DNA of 64,000 nt, from positions 371,040-435,039 of the forward strand of contig SCFE01000025.1 of NCBI GenBank assembly GCA_004352715.1, written 5' to 3'. Positions 9,765 to 19,082 of this stretch are shown here, in pieces. The notes under the pieces are model-generated. The model was not told the DNA's origin and searched no databases. It saw only the letters and a program-made list of their open reading frames with translations. Positions within the stretch are counted from its first letter, which is position 1. Each line of letters starts with the position of its first letter. The DNA comes from Hofstenia miamia. Taxonomy: Eukaryota > Xenacoelomorpha > Acoela. The translations under genes were made by a program, and so were the position numbers.

Positions 9765-12700
9765 AAGTTTGATTTACTCTAGTATGCCTCGCGGGCAAAA
9801 TTCGTGGATTACTAGTGTCAATTGTTTCAGATTCAAAATCAATGTCAGATAAGCTTTCCTCAGAAAATTCTGTTAAATTATCAAAGGTGGTGTATTCGTC
9901 GACACCATTATCAACTAGAGTGTATTCGTTATTATCATCAATTACGACATTTTCAATATCCTTAATCGCTCTTTTTAGTCTCTGAAAATGCACGGTTTTA
10001 CCGTTGTTAAGTGTGTACGTGTTATGATCGAGCACTTTCTCTATTGTAAAGGGGCCTTGCCAGTTATTGGCTAATTTTCGAACCTGATTGTGATCAGTTG
10101 TGATTCGTGGCAGATATGCGAATACTTTATCACTGCGGCGATGAGGTTCGCCGTACAATTTTTTGTTGAAAGTTCTCTTCTGCCTGGTACAGGATTGATT
10201 TGTGTTATGGACAATTGTTAAGTGAGTTTCCTGCATGTCTTGTAACAATTGATTTACATATTGATCTAGAGTAATTTCGGAGTAATTCGGATACATCATG
10301 GAGAATGATGTCAGAGCTTCACGTCCAAACATGGCTCTAAAAGGTGTAACTCCGGTGGTGGAATGAACAGAGGTGTTGTAAAAAAATTCAATGCTTTCTA
10401 TCACTCGACGCCAATTCTTCCCAGCGGCTCGCGATACTGCAACTCTAATGAGTTTGATTAATGTCCGATTTAGTTGCTCCACCAAACCATTGGCTTGGGG
10501 GTGATAGGCGGTAGTGAAATCATGTATAATTTCCAGATTAGTCATCAGAGTTTTCATTAGGTTGCTTTCGAATTGCGGACCACGATCTGAGACTAAACGA
10601 GACATCGGGCCAAACTTCAATATCCATTCTTTCAGTATCTTTTCAGCTACCTTTTCGGCAAGGGTGCTGTCCATAGGAATGATATGTGCATATTTCGTGA
10701 AATGGTCGACAAGTACCAAGAGGTACTGGAACCCCTCGCTGTCACGGGATAATTGCTCTAAATCCATGTGGACAACTGCATTTGGACTTGATTCAGCGCG
10801 GCACTCCAATTCGGCACGCTGTTCAGGAAAATGCGGAGCGTTATTTAGTAAACATGTTTTACATTTATCGATTACATCTTGAACGGTAGCTCTAATGCCG
10901 ATAGTGACGTAGTGGGAATTAAAGGTCTTTTCAGTCTGAACGATTCCGAGATGACCTTTTTCATGGACTCTCCTCACAAGATCCCTTTTAAAGTACTCGG
11001 GTATCGCCATACGATTATTCCGGCTTTTCGCATATAGCAGACCTTTCTCTGTGGTCGTCCAGTTATATCGGTTGTAGTATCTCATTGCAGTGGGAGAAAG
11101 CGGGACAAAAGGATCCTTCATTCTTTTCATAATGTCAGATAAGACAATATCGTTTTGTTGATGCTTGATTATTTCCTCTTCGGAAATTTCTTCGTGAATT
11201 AATATTGGTAAAATTTCTTTCCCATTTCTGTCAGCGTTTATCTCAGGAATTATCTCATACTTGGTGTGGGGAATAAACGCGAATGGTATCTTCTCCCCTG
11301 CTGGTTTTTTGAGGTCTCGCTCGTAGCTTGGCAACGCAGTCCAATAGTCGGCGTTGAGGTGCAAACGACCGGGCCGATGTTGAATGGAAAAGGAAAAATC
11401 GTTGAGGTACTCTATCCACCTGGCTACTATGTTAGACCTATCTCCTGAAATCTTCTTTAGCCAGGCCAAGGCGCTGTTGTCAGTGCGCACTTTGAATCTT
11501 CGGCCTAATATGAAATAACGAAATTTTTTCAATGATTCCACCAAAGCCAGCATCTCGCATTTGGTTGCTCCGTAGTTTCTTTCGGCAGCTCTTAATTTTC
11601 GGCTGAAGTATTGAACAGGACATTCAATCCCGTTGATCTCTTGGCTCAGCACACCGCTGATAGCTACGGCACTGGCATCACAATCCACAATGAATTCTTG
11701 CGTATAATCAGGAGTGTTTAACGACGGAATTTTCTGTAATTCTAACTTAATTCCTTCCAATGCCTCCTGTTCAGTCCAGGTCCACTTAAATTCCTGAGAC
11801 TTTTTTAGCAGTTGAGTTATTGACTTAGTTTTCTCGGCTAAATCGGGGATGAACATACCGTAATAGTTCAAGAAACCCATTAGCAGCTGCACATCTTTTT
11901 TACTTCGCGGTGTTTCAATGCGTTCTAAGAATTGCTTGGCATTCGTTTTGATGGAGATTCTTCCATGTTCAATCACTCTTCCCAAGAAAGTGACCTTGAT
12001 CTGAGCTAACGAACACTTATTTCCGTTGACCTTAAGGCCAGCATTTTGCAGCAATTCCAGAGTTCTGTGTAGTTTTCTAAGATGTTCATCAAAGGTGGTA
12101 CTGGCGACTAAAATGTCGTCGATGTACGCGGAAATTCCTGGTTCCAAAATGTTAGAATCCTTAGTCAATACTTTGGTGACATATCGCTGAAATGTCGCTG
12201 GCGCATTGCACAATCCGAACGCCATATATTTCCATTCGTACAATCCGTACGGGGTGATAAAAGCGGTCTTGGGGATATCGGCCTTGCGCATTGGCACCTG
12301 CCAGTAAGCCTTGCACAGATCAAGGCAGGAGAAAAACTTATATTTAGTAGCATCGTAGAGAAGATCTTCAATCCGAGGTAATGGGTAAGCATCTTTAACC
12401 GTGATATCATTCAGCTTCCTAAAATCAATACAGAGTCGATATTTTTCACCTTGTCTAATAAATACAGTGGGTGCCGCGTAGGGACTATTACTACCCTGAA
12501 TTATCCCACTCTCTATCAAGTCCTTAAGGATTTTTTCATACTCTGTCTTTAAATTTTCTGGGACTCTTCGGACAGGTAAACGGATTGGTTTTTCTTGTTT
12601 CACCTCGATTGCATGTTCTTCTCCAATCGCCTGTCCCACACTGATTGTGCCGTAGTTAAATACCTCGCTCTTACTACGCAATACGGATACTAGAGACATT

Positions 12701-13557
12701 TTCTCCTTATCAGTTAAATGTACATGAGTTTCGTCGGTTACAGTAGGGATCTTTACTGCAGTGGGCTCGTCTAAGTCATGAATGGCAGTGCAAATGGGTA
12801 AGCAAGAATTGGCAACATTTTCAATTCGCACTGGTACTCCAATTATCTTTAGATCACCTGGGTTAAATCTTGCTGGATGCTTAGCTCCATTCAGAATGGT
12901 AACATGAGTGATTCCCGCGTTTACCTTACATAGATCAGGCGAAAAGGAGATGCCTTTAATATGCTTGCCAGTTTGACCAGCTATCATTACGTCACAATTC
13001 ACTTCTGGGTCCGTATACACAGCCACCCGAGTCCAATGTCTGGCTTCTAAATATACGGGCTCTTTCAAGTGTAGCACGACTTCCTTTTCAGGAATGGTTG
13101 TAAGTTGCGTGGCATCCTGATCCTTTATGGAGATCGTATTATTCTTGTAGTCAATCACGCATGAGTTTTTTTCCAAAAAATCGTTCCCCAATATCAAATC
13201 ATATGGAAGCGGGTGATTAGAGGTGTCAATGACAATTAGATCTACTTCAAATCTTTCAGCGTGAATTTGTATAGCCGCATCTTTTAGTTTCCCTTTTAGA
13301 GAAATGGCGTTTCCTGAAGCATCGATGAGCTTGATATCAGTTAAAGGATTGAGGGAGTCACGGGTAAAGCAGATATCTGTACAACATTCGTCGCTAATGA
13401 TGGAGGCAGCGGCCCCAGTATCGATCGTGGCATTGAGCATCCTTCCGTTTATCTCCACAGGAACTAAGTTCTTACGTATCATATTAGTGATTACGAGTAC
13501 GTCCTGTGCACGTTTTAAGGGAGTCGGCGCTCCCGTTAATTTAAATGAGACTCGGTT
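9646..13557 (-). CDS. pol: Pol polyprotein: protease, RT, RNase H, integrase
   Basis: An intact Ty3/Gypsy Pol. The first ATG is at 13482 (1278 residues), but the frame is open up to 13557, overlapping the end of gag in the -1 register, as expected for Gag-Pol frameshifting. Numbering from the ATG: aspartic protease IDTGAAASI (D21); RT with FSCLDLCKAYWQ (about 384-395), FGLCNAPATFQ and the YIDD active site (453-456); RNase H with VDCDAS (D602), E643 and VRTDNS (D668); integrase zinc site H840, H844, C874, C877; catalytic triad D907, D966, E1002 (D-x35-E); C-terminal GPF module at 1143-1145 followed by an acidic tail. All catalytic residues are present and there is no internal stop, so the enzyme could be active. 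The last 119 bases also encode the bridging ORF. Confidence 0.97.
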   Translation of the reverse strand, partial: NRVSFKLTGAPTPLKRAQDVLVITNMIRKNLVPVEINGRMLNATIDTGAAASIISDECCTDICFTRDSLNPLTDIKLIDASGNAISLKGKLKDAAIQIHAERFEVDLIVIDTSNHPLPYDLILGNDFLEKNSCVIDYKNNTISIKDQDATQLTTIPEKEVVLHLKEPVYLEARHWTRVAVYTDPEVNCDVMIAGQTGKHIKGISFSPDLCKVNAGITHVTILNGAKHPARFNPGDLKIIGVPVRIENVANSCLPICTAIHDLDEPTAVKIPTVTDETHVHLTDKEKMSLVSVLRSKSEVFNYGTISVGQAIGEEHAIEVKQEKPIRLPVRRVPENLKTEYEKILKDLIESGIIQGSNSPYAAPTVFIRQGEKYRLCIDFRKLNDITVKDAYPLPRIEDLLYDATKYKFFSCLDLCKAYWQVPMRKADIPKTAFITPYGLYEWKYMAFGLCNAPATFQRYVTKVLTKDSNILEPGISAYIDDILVASTTFDEHLRKLHRTLELLQNAGLKVNGNKCSLAQIKVTFLGRVIEHGRISIKTNAKQFLERIETPRSKKDVQLLMGFLNYYGMFIPDLAEKTKSITQLLKKSQEFKWTWTEQEALEGIKLELQKIPSLNTPDYTQEFIVDCDASAVAISGVLSQEINGIECPVQYFSRKLRAAERNYGATKCEMLALVESLKKFRYFILGRRFKVRTDNSALAWLKKISGDRSNIVARWIEYLNDFSFSIQHRPGRLHLNADYWTALPSYERDLKKPAGEKIPFAFIPHTKYEIIPEINADRNGKEILPILIHEEISEEEIIKHQQNDIVLSDIMKRMKDPFVPLSPTAMRYYNRYNWTTTEKGLLYAKSRNNRMAIPEYFKRDLVRRVHEKGHLGIVQTEKTFNSHYVTIGIRATVQDVIDKCKTCLLNNAPHFPEQRAELECRAESSPNAVVHMDLEQLSRDSEGFQYLLVLVDHFTKYAHIIPMDSTLAEKVAEKILKEWILKFGPMSRLVSDRGPQFESNLMKTLMTNLEIIHDFTTAYHPQANGLVEQLNRTLIKLIRVAVSRAAGKNWRRVIESIEFFYNTSVHSTTGVTPFRAMFGREALTSFSMMYPNYSEITLDQYVNQLLQDMQETHLTIVHNTNQSCTRQKRTFNKKLYGEPHRRSDKVFAYLPRITTDHNQVRKLANNWQGPFTIEKVLDHNTYTLNNGKTVHFQRLKRAIKDIENVVIDDNNEYTLVDNGVDEYTTFDNLTEFSEESLSDIDFESETIDTSNPRILPARHTRVNQTYDPNIWDLNIMFRNEINREETRVASSSVPSSQSETKDGG

Positions 13558-14420
13558 TCATCTAAGTTTACCAATAAGGTGTCGGAGAAAGAGGCGGCCG
13601 ATGGTTCGTCAACTAGAAACCCCTCACCCTCCGCAACTATTTGTATCTTAGCTTTACAATTCGATTTATAATGCCCCTTCTCGCCACACCGGAAACACCT
13701 AACTGAGGACATATCGAACTCTTTCTTTAGAATGGTCTTTTTAGGCTGCTCCCCTTTTCCGGTGTTGCCAGAAAGCTCGCCCAGGTCTTTGTCGATTCGG
13801 TTGGAGTTGAATATCATATAAACCACGCTGATGGCTTTTCTGATAATCTCATGCAGACTCTCCTCTGGATCACATTTCATTTCTAACCGACTGCGGATGG
13901 AAGGAGGGAATCCTCGACAAATATACGAAAAAAGATCATGTCTAGAGTACTTGGGGGACAAACTGCTCAAACGAAAAAGTCGTTCAACTTGCGTGATGTA
14001 ATTCCGAATATCGTCTCCCCGCCTGAAGGACATATCGCAAAGTAGCGTTTTATATTGGTGCTTGATGTGAGGAGCCTTGTAATGATCTTCAAAAAATCCC
14101 ACCAACAGTTGATAATCAGTCTTGATATTTCGATCCAACATCATGTATTGGTTATAAGCCAGGCCACTCAAATATAGTGGGAATTGTGATACCGCATCCT
14201 CCTGCGAGGTCTTGTACTGCTTCATGTGAAGCTCAAATAAAAAAAACCACTCTTCAAACGATTGTGCGACGGCATCAATTTGTCCCGTGAACTTAGGTAG
14301 GACGGAGTGTTTACTATGCACTGGCATTTGTCCAAGAGTTTCAATGGGAAGTATTGACTGATGAAATCGAGGTCTCCGATCAGAGGCACGATCAGTTAGT
14401 GGACTCAAAGCATCAGACAT
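13536..14420 (-). CDS. gag: Gag: capsid and zinc-knuckle nucleocapsid
   Basis: 294 residues from the ATG at 14420. The capsid-like region begins near residue 41 (LPKFTGQIDAVAQSFEEW) with the usual retrotransposon Gag helix pattern, followed by a basic linker and one CCHC zinc knuckle, CFRCGEKGHYKSNC (C242, C245, H250, C255; C-x2-C-x4-H-x4-C), which binds RNA. The stop TAA at 13536-13538 comes immediately after the slippery heptamer. The frame is open upstream of this ATG for 27 more codons to a TGA at 14502-14504, beyond which the same frame continues as the coiled-coil ORF. Gag may therefore be longer if that TGA is read through or is a recent mutation. Confidence 0.93.
   Translation of the reverse strand: MSDALSPLTDRASDRRPRFHQSILPIETLGQMPVHSKHSVLPKFTGQIDAVAQSFEEWFFLFELHMKQYKTSQEDAVSQFPLYLSGLAYNQYMMLDRNIKTDYQLLVGFFEDHYKAPHIKHQYKTLLCDMSFRRGDDIRNYITQVERLFRLSSLSPKYSRHDLFSYICRGFPPSIRSRLEMKCDPEESLHEIIRKAISVVYMIFNSNRIDKDLGELSGNTGKGEQPKKTILKKEFDMSSVRCFRCGEKGHYKSNCKAKIQIVAEGEGFLVDEPSAASFSDTLLVNLDETESHLN
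13539..13545 (-). promoter_or_regulatory. -1 ribosomal slippery heptamer T TTA AAT
   Basis: On the minus strand, in the gag register, the last codons read CAT TTA AAT TAA, giving the heptamer T TTA AAT, a perfect X XXY YYZ site, directly before the gag stop. The pol frame is -1 relative to gag and open across it. This is the classical arrangement for making Gag-Pol at a low ratio. A downstream pseudoknot was not modelled. Confidence 0.8.
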
Positions 14421-14501
14421 GTGTTCCTTTGAGCTTGTAGCAGCATAGACCGCAGAAACATAAGGTTGCGGCCGCCCGGGAGGATCGACTGAAGTGCATT
14501 C

Positions 14502-15371
14502 TCAACCTCTATTACTAGCAGTGGCAGCAGTTATAGATGCTTGTGTAAATGTAGGAGTGGAGGACACCAATGGGTGTACGCACGACGATACGGGAGGAAC
14601 TATATCTCTCGGTTCATCAGGCTGAGAGGGGATTGGCGTGTTCAACAGAACTGGGGTTGTCGCATCTTTATTCCGCAGCATGTGAGCGAGCTTCCCAGTT
14701 ATAGTATCAGCAAAATCCCTTAAAGCTTCACTTAGTGTCTCATGTGTGACGAATTCGTCAACAGGGAGTTTCAAGAAGTTTGCTTCCTCTGATTTGGCCA
14801 TTTGATTTTTTAACTCGTGAATCTGCAATTCTAACGCAACAGTTGATTCTAACATTCTCATTTCCATCTTCTGATACGCAACATGCTGAGTATTCAATTC
14901 TGCTTGAAGCGACTCGACCTGGCGCTCACTGTCCATTCTCATCTCAACTTGCTGAGACAGAGCATCTTTCAAATGTTCAATTTCCATCTGCTGGGTATCG
15001 CACCAAGGCAAAGAGTTTGTTAAATTGTCAGTGCGATGAGCGGGCCGAAAAGGAATGGGAGGAGCATTCTGGGTGTTTAACACTCTGCGAAGTCGTTGAT
15101 GAATGTCGTGACTACTGGTACCTTCGAGGGCATATGGGCTAGTTGGGGCCAGATGATCTTGATGCTGAGACGACGTTTGAATAGGAGAAGTCAGAGGACA
15201 GAAGTCCAACAACGATCCAACGGTGCAAGGGGCAACGTCCAGGTTGCCAACGCTCGCACAGGGGACACTCGGAGGAGTCCCAAAAGTAGGAGAATAAGTA
15301 ACTGTCCGATTTGAATCCATTGATCCACAGAAAAATAACAAGAAAAAATAAGTAACTATAATAACAGCCAT
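14502..15371 (-). CDS. 5' ORF with coiled coil, in frame with gag
   Basis: An open frame between the 5' LTR and gag, ending at a TGA (14502-14504). Possible ATGs are at 15371 (289 residues, starting with a hydrophobic run AVIIVTYFFLLFFC) and 15320 (272 residues, MDSNRTVTYSP, without it). The middle of the protein (roughly residues 135-200) is a heptad-rich coiled coil (QMEIEHLKDALSQQVEMRMD and onward). The tail is proline/serine/threonine-rich. It has the same reading frame as gag with no other stop in the 27 intervening codons. It is either the N-terminal part of a roughly 590- to 620-residue Gag cut by one stop, or a separate ORF0 whose product assembles with Gag through the coiled coil. 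I do not recognise the family. Confidence 0.65.
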   Translation of the reverse strand: MAVIIVTYFFLLFFCGSMDSNRTVTYSPTFGTPPSVPCASVGNLDVAPCTVGSLLDFCPLTSPIQTSSQHQDHLAPTSPYALEGTSSHDIHQRLRRVLNTQNAPPIPFRPAHRTDNLTNSLPWCDTQQMEIEHLKDALSQQVEMRMDSERQVESLQAELNTQHVAYQKMEMRMLESTVALELQIHELKNQMAKSEEANFLKLPVDEFVTHETLSEALRDFADTITGKLAHMLRNKDATTPVLLNTPIPSQPDEPRDIVPPVSSCVHPLVSSTPTFTQASITAATASNRG

Positions 15372-15693
15372 CTGGGAGCACCTCCCAATCACAGAAGAAA
15401 CACACAGCTAGTAACAATCATAGAATCCAAACCCAAATGTGAAATCACGATGATATGATACCTGGTAATAAATCCAACACATAAAGCACTGAGACAAAAA
15501 ACAGATTGGTAACAGGTAAAGCACAGACATAAACTAAACCAAACACAAGAAGTTGCTGTTGCCCTCCCAACAGAGAGAAGAAAGATCCGGGTACATCAGC
15601 TGGTAGATTTACACGGAAACCCAATTGCCATCAGGCACCAAAACTAATTCAGAACCAACTCCAACCCACCAAGAGAGGCAACCAAAATTATTT

Positions 15694-15706
15694 TGTTATC
15701 ACGCCA
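15694..15706 (-). other. Candidate primer-binding site
   Basis: Read on the minus strand, TGGCGTGATAACA follows the 5' LTR. It begins with the TGG expected to pair with a tRNA 3' CCA end. The matching tRNA is not identified. The TGG is also present after the other two LTR copies, so the site may overlap the LTR end. Confidence 0.45.
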
Positions 15707-16643
15707 TTTACTAGTCATAACAATAATGTAGAATCGCGGGCTGTAATTGTACTAGTAACTAATTGACTCTGCAGAAGGTTTATCTTAGATCATGACAGCC
15801 CCGATTCTGGGGAAAATAAGTAATAAGAGAAAAGCTAATAATAACAATTGTAATTCATCCAAGTATTTAATACGATACTTTAGGTATTTCCAAGATGACC
15901 AATTGACGTGGCTTCCAGCCGGAGCGAAATCCTTAGAAGTAGAAACAGTTCAGTGCTCGATTAGTGCATGGTGCTACCCTATTTGTCTCACTTATTAATT
16001 TCTATCTCATTGCAAAAGTAAAACCTCATTTTCATTGTTAGTTCTCAGCTCACTAATTAATAGTCTGTAATTACCAGACATTCGTGTTCGCCAGCGGCAT
16101 GGTATCATCACAGTGTAATCAATTATGAGTGCATGTACGTGTTGAATCAAACGAGAGATTTATTATTTCCTTAAGCGTATCCGTATCCGTAACCTAATGA
16201 GTCCACAATTTGGGCTGGGAAGATCTAATGATCGCCAGGAGCTACGTATCGCCCTGTGCCTTGAGAAGGCACTCCCAAATTGTCGCCGAGCTTAAGCAAT
16301 TATTTTCATAATAAGATACCAGAAAAAATAACGAAGAGAAAAGTAACAGTAATTGAGGATAGATAAAATCTATTGACCATTCTCTACAAGGTTGCTCATT
16401 TTATACATAGTTAATAATAAATAACTACCTGCCTTAGTTTACAATCAAATCAATCGTTCATGTTAATAATTTCCCTCGCAATTCAAATTACATTTGAGCA
16501 ACACATTTAGCACCTTCGAGGGGACATGAGTTCCTTCGTAAAACTAAGGTCGAAAATCTAATTGTGACGTCGTGATGACGTAAATACAAAAGAAATATCA
16601 AAAATCAAAATAATAACCACGAAATTCCCTGAGTGACTCTACA
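15704..16643 (-). repeat. 5' LTR of the Gypsy element
   Basis: 940 bases matching the lone LTR at 1993-2932 almost exactly and the left LTR at about 98%. In element sense it starts TGTAGAGTCACTC, has CRE-like sites (16565-16583), a TATA box (16399-16405) and AATAAA (16159-16164), about 240 bases apart, giving plausible U3-R-U5 limits. A 68-codon open frame inside it (15792-15998, +) is probably fortuitous. Confidence 0.95.
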
Positions 16644-16999
16644 ATAATTGTAAATTTAAGAAATTTGTTGTGAAACCATTGTAGCTAATAATCATTTTCC
16701 TGTCTATTTATTATTAATTTATCAAACATATTAACTAGTACATGTAGAAACAGAGCGAAAACACAACTATACATTCTCTATTTACTAAATTGTAATACAA
16801 TAGCACTGTTCCCCAAGTCATCATTGCGAAAAAGTTTTTTATTGATCAAAAACTTGTATTTATCACCCAATGCACCTATGTAGCGTTTAGGCAGAAAATA
16901 ATAAACACCATTATCGAGTCTAATCTTTACTGTTTTAAAAGCTTATGCCTCTTCAGACAACCTCACCAAAAGATTCATAACTACATTTACACTTAAATN
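16644..16999. other. Host flank right of the element
   Basis: 16644-16752 is the inverted partner of 1885-1992. The remainder is AT-rich; 16937-16998 resembles the repeated unit near 4980-5050 in the same orientation (shared 'TTATGCCT' and 'AAGATTCATAA'). Confidence 0.6.
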
Positions 17000-17337
17000 N
17001 NNNNNNNNNNNNNNNNNNNNNNNNNNNNNNNNNNNNNNNNNNNNNNNNNNNNNNNNNNNNNNNNNNNNNNNNNNNNNNNNNNNNNNNNNNNNNNNNNNNN
17101 NNNNNNNNNNNNNNNNNNNNNNNNNNNNNNNNNNNNNNNNNNNNNNNNNNNNNNNNNNNNNNNNNNNNNNNNNNNNNNNNNNNNNNNNNNNNNNNNNNNN
17201 NNNNNNNNNNNNNNNNNNNNNNNNNNNNNNNNNNNNNNNNNNNNNNNNNNNNNNNNNNNNNNNNNNNNNNNNNNNNNNNNNNNNNNNNNNNNNNNNNNNN
17301 NNNNNNNNNNNNNNNNNNNNNNNNNNNNNNNNNNNNN

Positions 17338-17574
17338 TTGTAAAATATCATCGCCTTCTTCTTGTACCTTTGTGTTGGGTAAGACAATGACATTATTATT
17401 AAGTGCAGGACGTTTTTGTTTGTGGGAGGCTTTGCGTTTTTCTTTTACAGGTGCAGGCGGTGCGATCATCATCTCTTGTGTTAACGGATTATAGTTGGAG
17501 GCTGGTGGTGGAGTTGTACATAGCTCGTCAAACAGATTGCCAAGTGAACCAGATACTAATGTTTCAACAGACAT
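17338..17574 (-). CDS. N-terminal coding exon of an unrecognised host gene (partial)
   Basis: From an ATG at 17574 the frame runs 79 codons into the 17000-17337 gap without a stop. The product begins MSVETLVSGSLGNLFDEL, followed by a proline-rich stretch (TTPPPASNYNP, IAPPAPVKEK) and a lysine-rich segment (KEKRKASHKQKRP), then an acidic QEEGDDILQ. The composition looks like a nuclear or nucleolar protein. The start 'LVSGSLGNLF' followed by a basic tail is loosely reminiscent of RBM34-type proteins, but that is only a guess. Base composition is richer in G+C than the surroundings, and a promoter-like region lies immediately upstream, which supports a real gene. The rest is lost in the gap. Confidence 0.55.
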
Positions 17575-17639
17575 TGCCAAAAGTGAATTTGCGTAGAAGA
17601 AAAATAATGATTTTATCTGATAATTTGGGTGAATATATA

Positions 17640-17810
17640 GACTGACTTGTTTAATCAGTCAATACATCCATGACGTCAGTAAAACACCCCCGCCAATATC
17701 CACAACATCTCAGGTCAAAGGCCAACCCTCTCGACCAATCACAAAAAAGTGAGAAGGCCTTGCCTCCACTTCTCGACCATTCAGAAAAAAGTGAGAAGGC
17801 CTTGCCGCAT
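17640..17810 (-). promoter_or_regulatory. Promoter-like region with CRE, CCAAT boxes and a 36-base repeat
   Basis: Upstream of the ATG at 17574: a perfect palindromic CRE TGACGTCA at 17671-17678, CCAAT motifs at 17693-17697 and 17735-17739, and two near-identical 36-base direct repeats at 17729-17764 and 17771-17806, each with 'AAAAAAGTGAGAAGGCC'. Such clustering is typical of a proximal promoter (inference). Confidence 0.5.
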
Positions 17811-17819
17811 ATTCTACTA

Positions 17820-18515
17820 CTGCTTTAGCCCCTGCGAGGGCTCGGACTCGGACTCATAAGCTTTGTTCAAGCTCGGGCTTGGCTCGCACTTTTAAAATTA
17901 TTCAGCCAAGCCCAAGCCGAGCCTTGAATTTCCAAGCAAACACGTGCAAAATATATTAACTGCTGGCTTACTGTAGTAGCATTCATTTCAATCACAAACA
18001 AGTGACATTTAGATCTAGCATCTAGCTATATCTCATCTAGCCCTGTGTACAGAGTTCTCCATATTTATAATCCTATATAGGAATCCTTTTAGTATATATA
18101 TATATATATATATATAAATGATTTATTTATAGGAAATTCCTATATATAAATCCTATTAATATAAATAAAATACATAGCACCTCACTGCATGCAGGGGCTC
18201 CTACGTCGGCGCGTGTCTGGTTGGAAGATATATTTGGTATATTGTTTGATGTATACGCATTATTGTATGGTATCCGCATTTTAATGGTATACTGTAAGGT
18301 ATATTTACTCAAAATCGAATGACATCACGCTAATTTATTAAGTTTCCAAAACTAACGTTTTTCTGTATATTTATTCGTTATAATTTCTTTGTACTTTTAT
18401 TCAATAGTTTTTACTGATATTATTTTTACTTTTACAATATATATATACCAATTAAGGCTTGGCACGGGCTCAGCTTGGGCTCGGCTCATGCCAGAAATAC
18501 TGGGTTCGCAGGAGC
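17820..18515. other. Gene-free region with GCTCGG-rich low complexity
   Basis: 17828-17935 and 18455-18490 contain repeated GCTCGG/GGCTTGG words, unusually GC-rich for this window. A TA array lies between at 18093-18116. No ORF is convincing. Confidence 0.5.
18093..18116. repeat. (TA)n microsatellite
   Basis: Perfect TA dinucleotide array of about 12 units. Confidence 0.95.
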
Positions 18516-18950
18516 CTACCCTATCCAGACCACTACTAAACACAACTTGTATAGCTTGACATCGTACTAAATATTCAAACCGTATCAAGAAAACAATATA
18601 AGAATTCCGAATGGATTTCTTTATCAATTGCTTACATTGAATTTAATGTATATATAGTAGTTCAGAAAAGTACCTGTCGATTTTGAATTTTAAATCGTTC
18701 GTCTGCCAGTTTGACGGCTAAAAGTAATGGAAGCGACTTTGCCCCCTCTGTTTCGACAAGAATATTATTATCGACAAATATTAATCTCTAATTAATGACA
18801 CTTGTTTTTACTTGGTTGCATAATAGAAATTAATCTAAACTGATAATATATTTTTACAATGTATTTTTAATCATAATTGTTTTCAATCTTATTCTTCTTA
18901 ATCGACGTTAGCAGCTTTAGGTTGATTTGGATGATGCTACATTAACCTGT
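18515..18950. repeat. Dispersed repeat, copy 1
   Basis: About 430 bases that match 44455-44885 in the same orientation, from 'CCACTACTAAACACAACT' through 'AAAAGTACCTGT' to 'GTTGATTTGGATGATGCTAC', with scattered substitutions. The minus strand of this copy has a protein-like stretch (TEGAKSLPLLLAVKLADE) that is less clean in copy 2. Class unknown. Confidence 0.75.
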
Positions 18951-18999
18951 TCCTGTCACGTACTATTTACTATATGTTTACCTTTGTAACAAGCTCATT

Positions 19000-19021
19000 T
19001 ATATATATATATATATATATA
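19000..19021. repeat. (TA)n microsatellite
   Basis: Perfect TA array just upstream of the decayed Gypsy fragment. Confidence 0.95.
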
Positions 19022-19082
19022 AATGTACTAATGTGATTTTAATAAAAGACTTAACTCGTACAGCCTAACCTTATGACATGGT

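Larger units (their letters stand above)
5100..16643 (-). mobile_element. Ty3/Gypsy LTR retrotransposon with extra ORFs
   Basis: A complete 11.5-kb element on the minus strand, bounded by two LTRs of about 940 bases that differ at roughly 20 positions (about 2%). Order in the element's sense: 5' LTR 16643-15704, possible tRNA primer site at 15694-15706 (TGG CGTGATAACA, possibly overlapping the LTR end by 3), coiled-coil ORF, gag, pol, bridging arginine-rich ORF, 1013-residue ORF3, polypurine tract 6060-6045, 3' LTR 6044-5100. It is long for a Gypsy element because of ORF3. No clear target-site duplication is visible: the left flank ends GAAGAT and the right flank begins ATAATT. One 163-base gap lies between pol and ORF3. 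Confidence 0.95.

Noticed and set aside
10514-12410. Open frames overlapping pol on either strand
   Set aside because: They are shadows of the pol frame with no domain signal of their own.
14468-14487. Adjacent NotI and SmaI sites (GCGGCCGCCCGGG) that resemble a cloning adaptor
   Set aside because: The bases are in frame between the coiled-coil ORF and gag, with no break in the surrounding sequence. Coincidence is more likely, although a comparison with other copies would settle it.
15727-16643. LTR limits set at the TGTAGA/TCTACA palindrome with a TTAT target duplication
   Set aside because: The 23 bases beyond TCTACA are identical at all three LTR ends including the internal one, so they must be part of the LTR; the apparent duplication is then chance.
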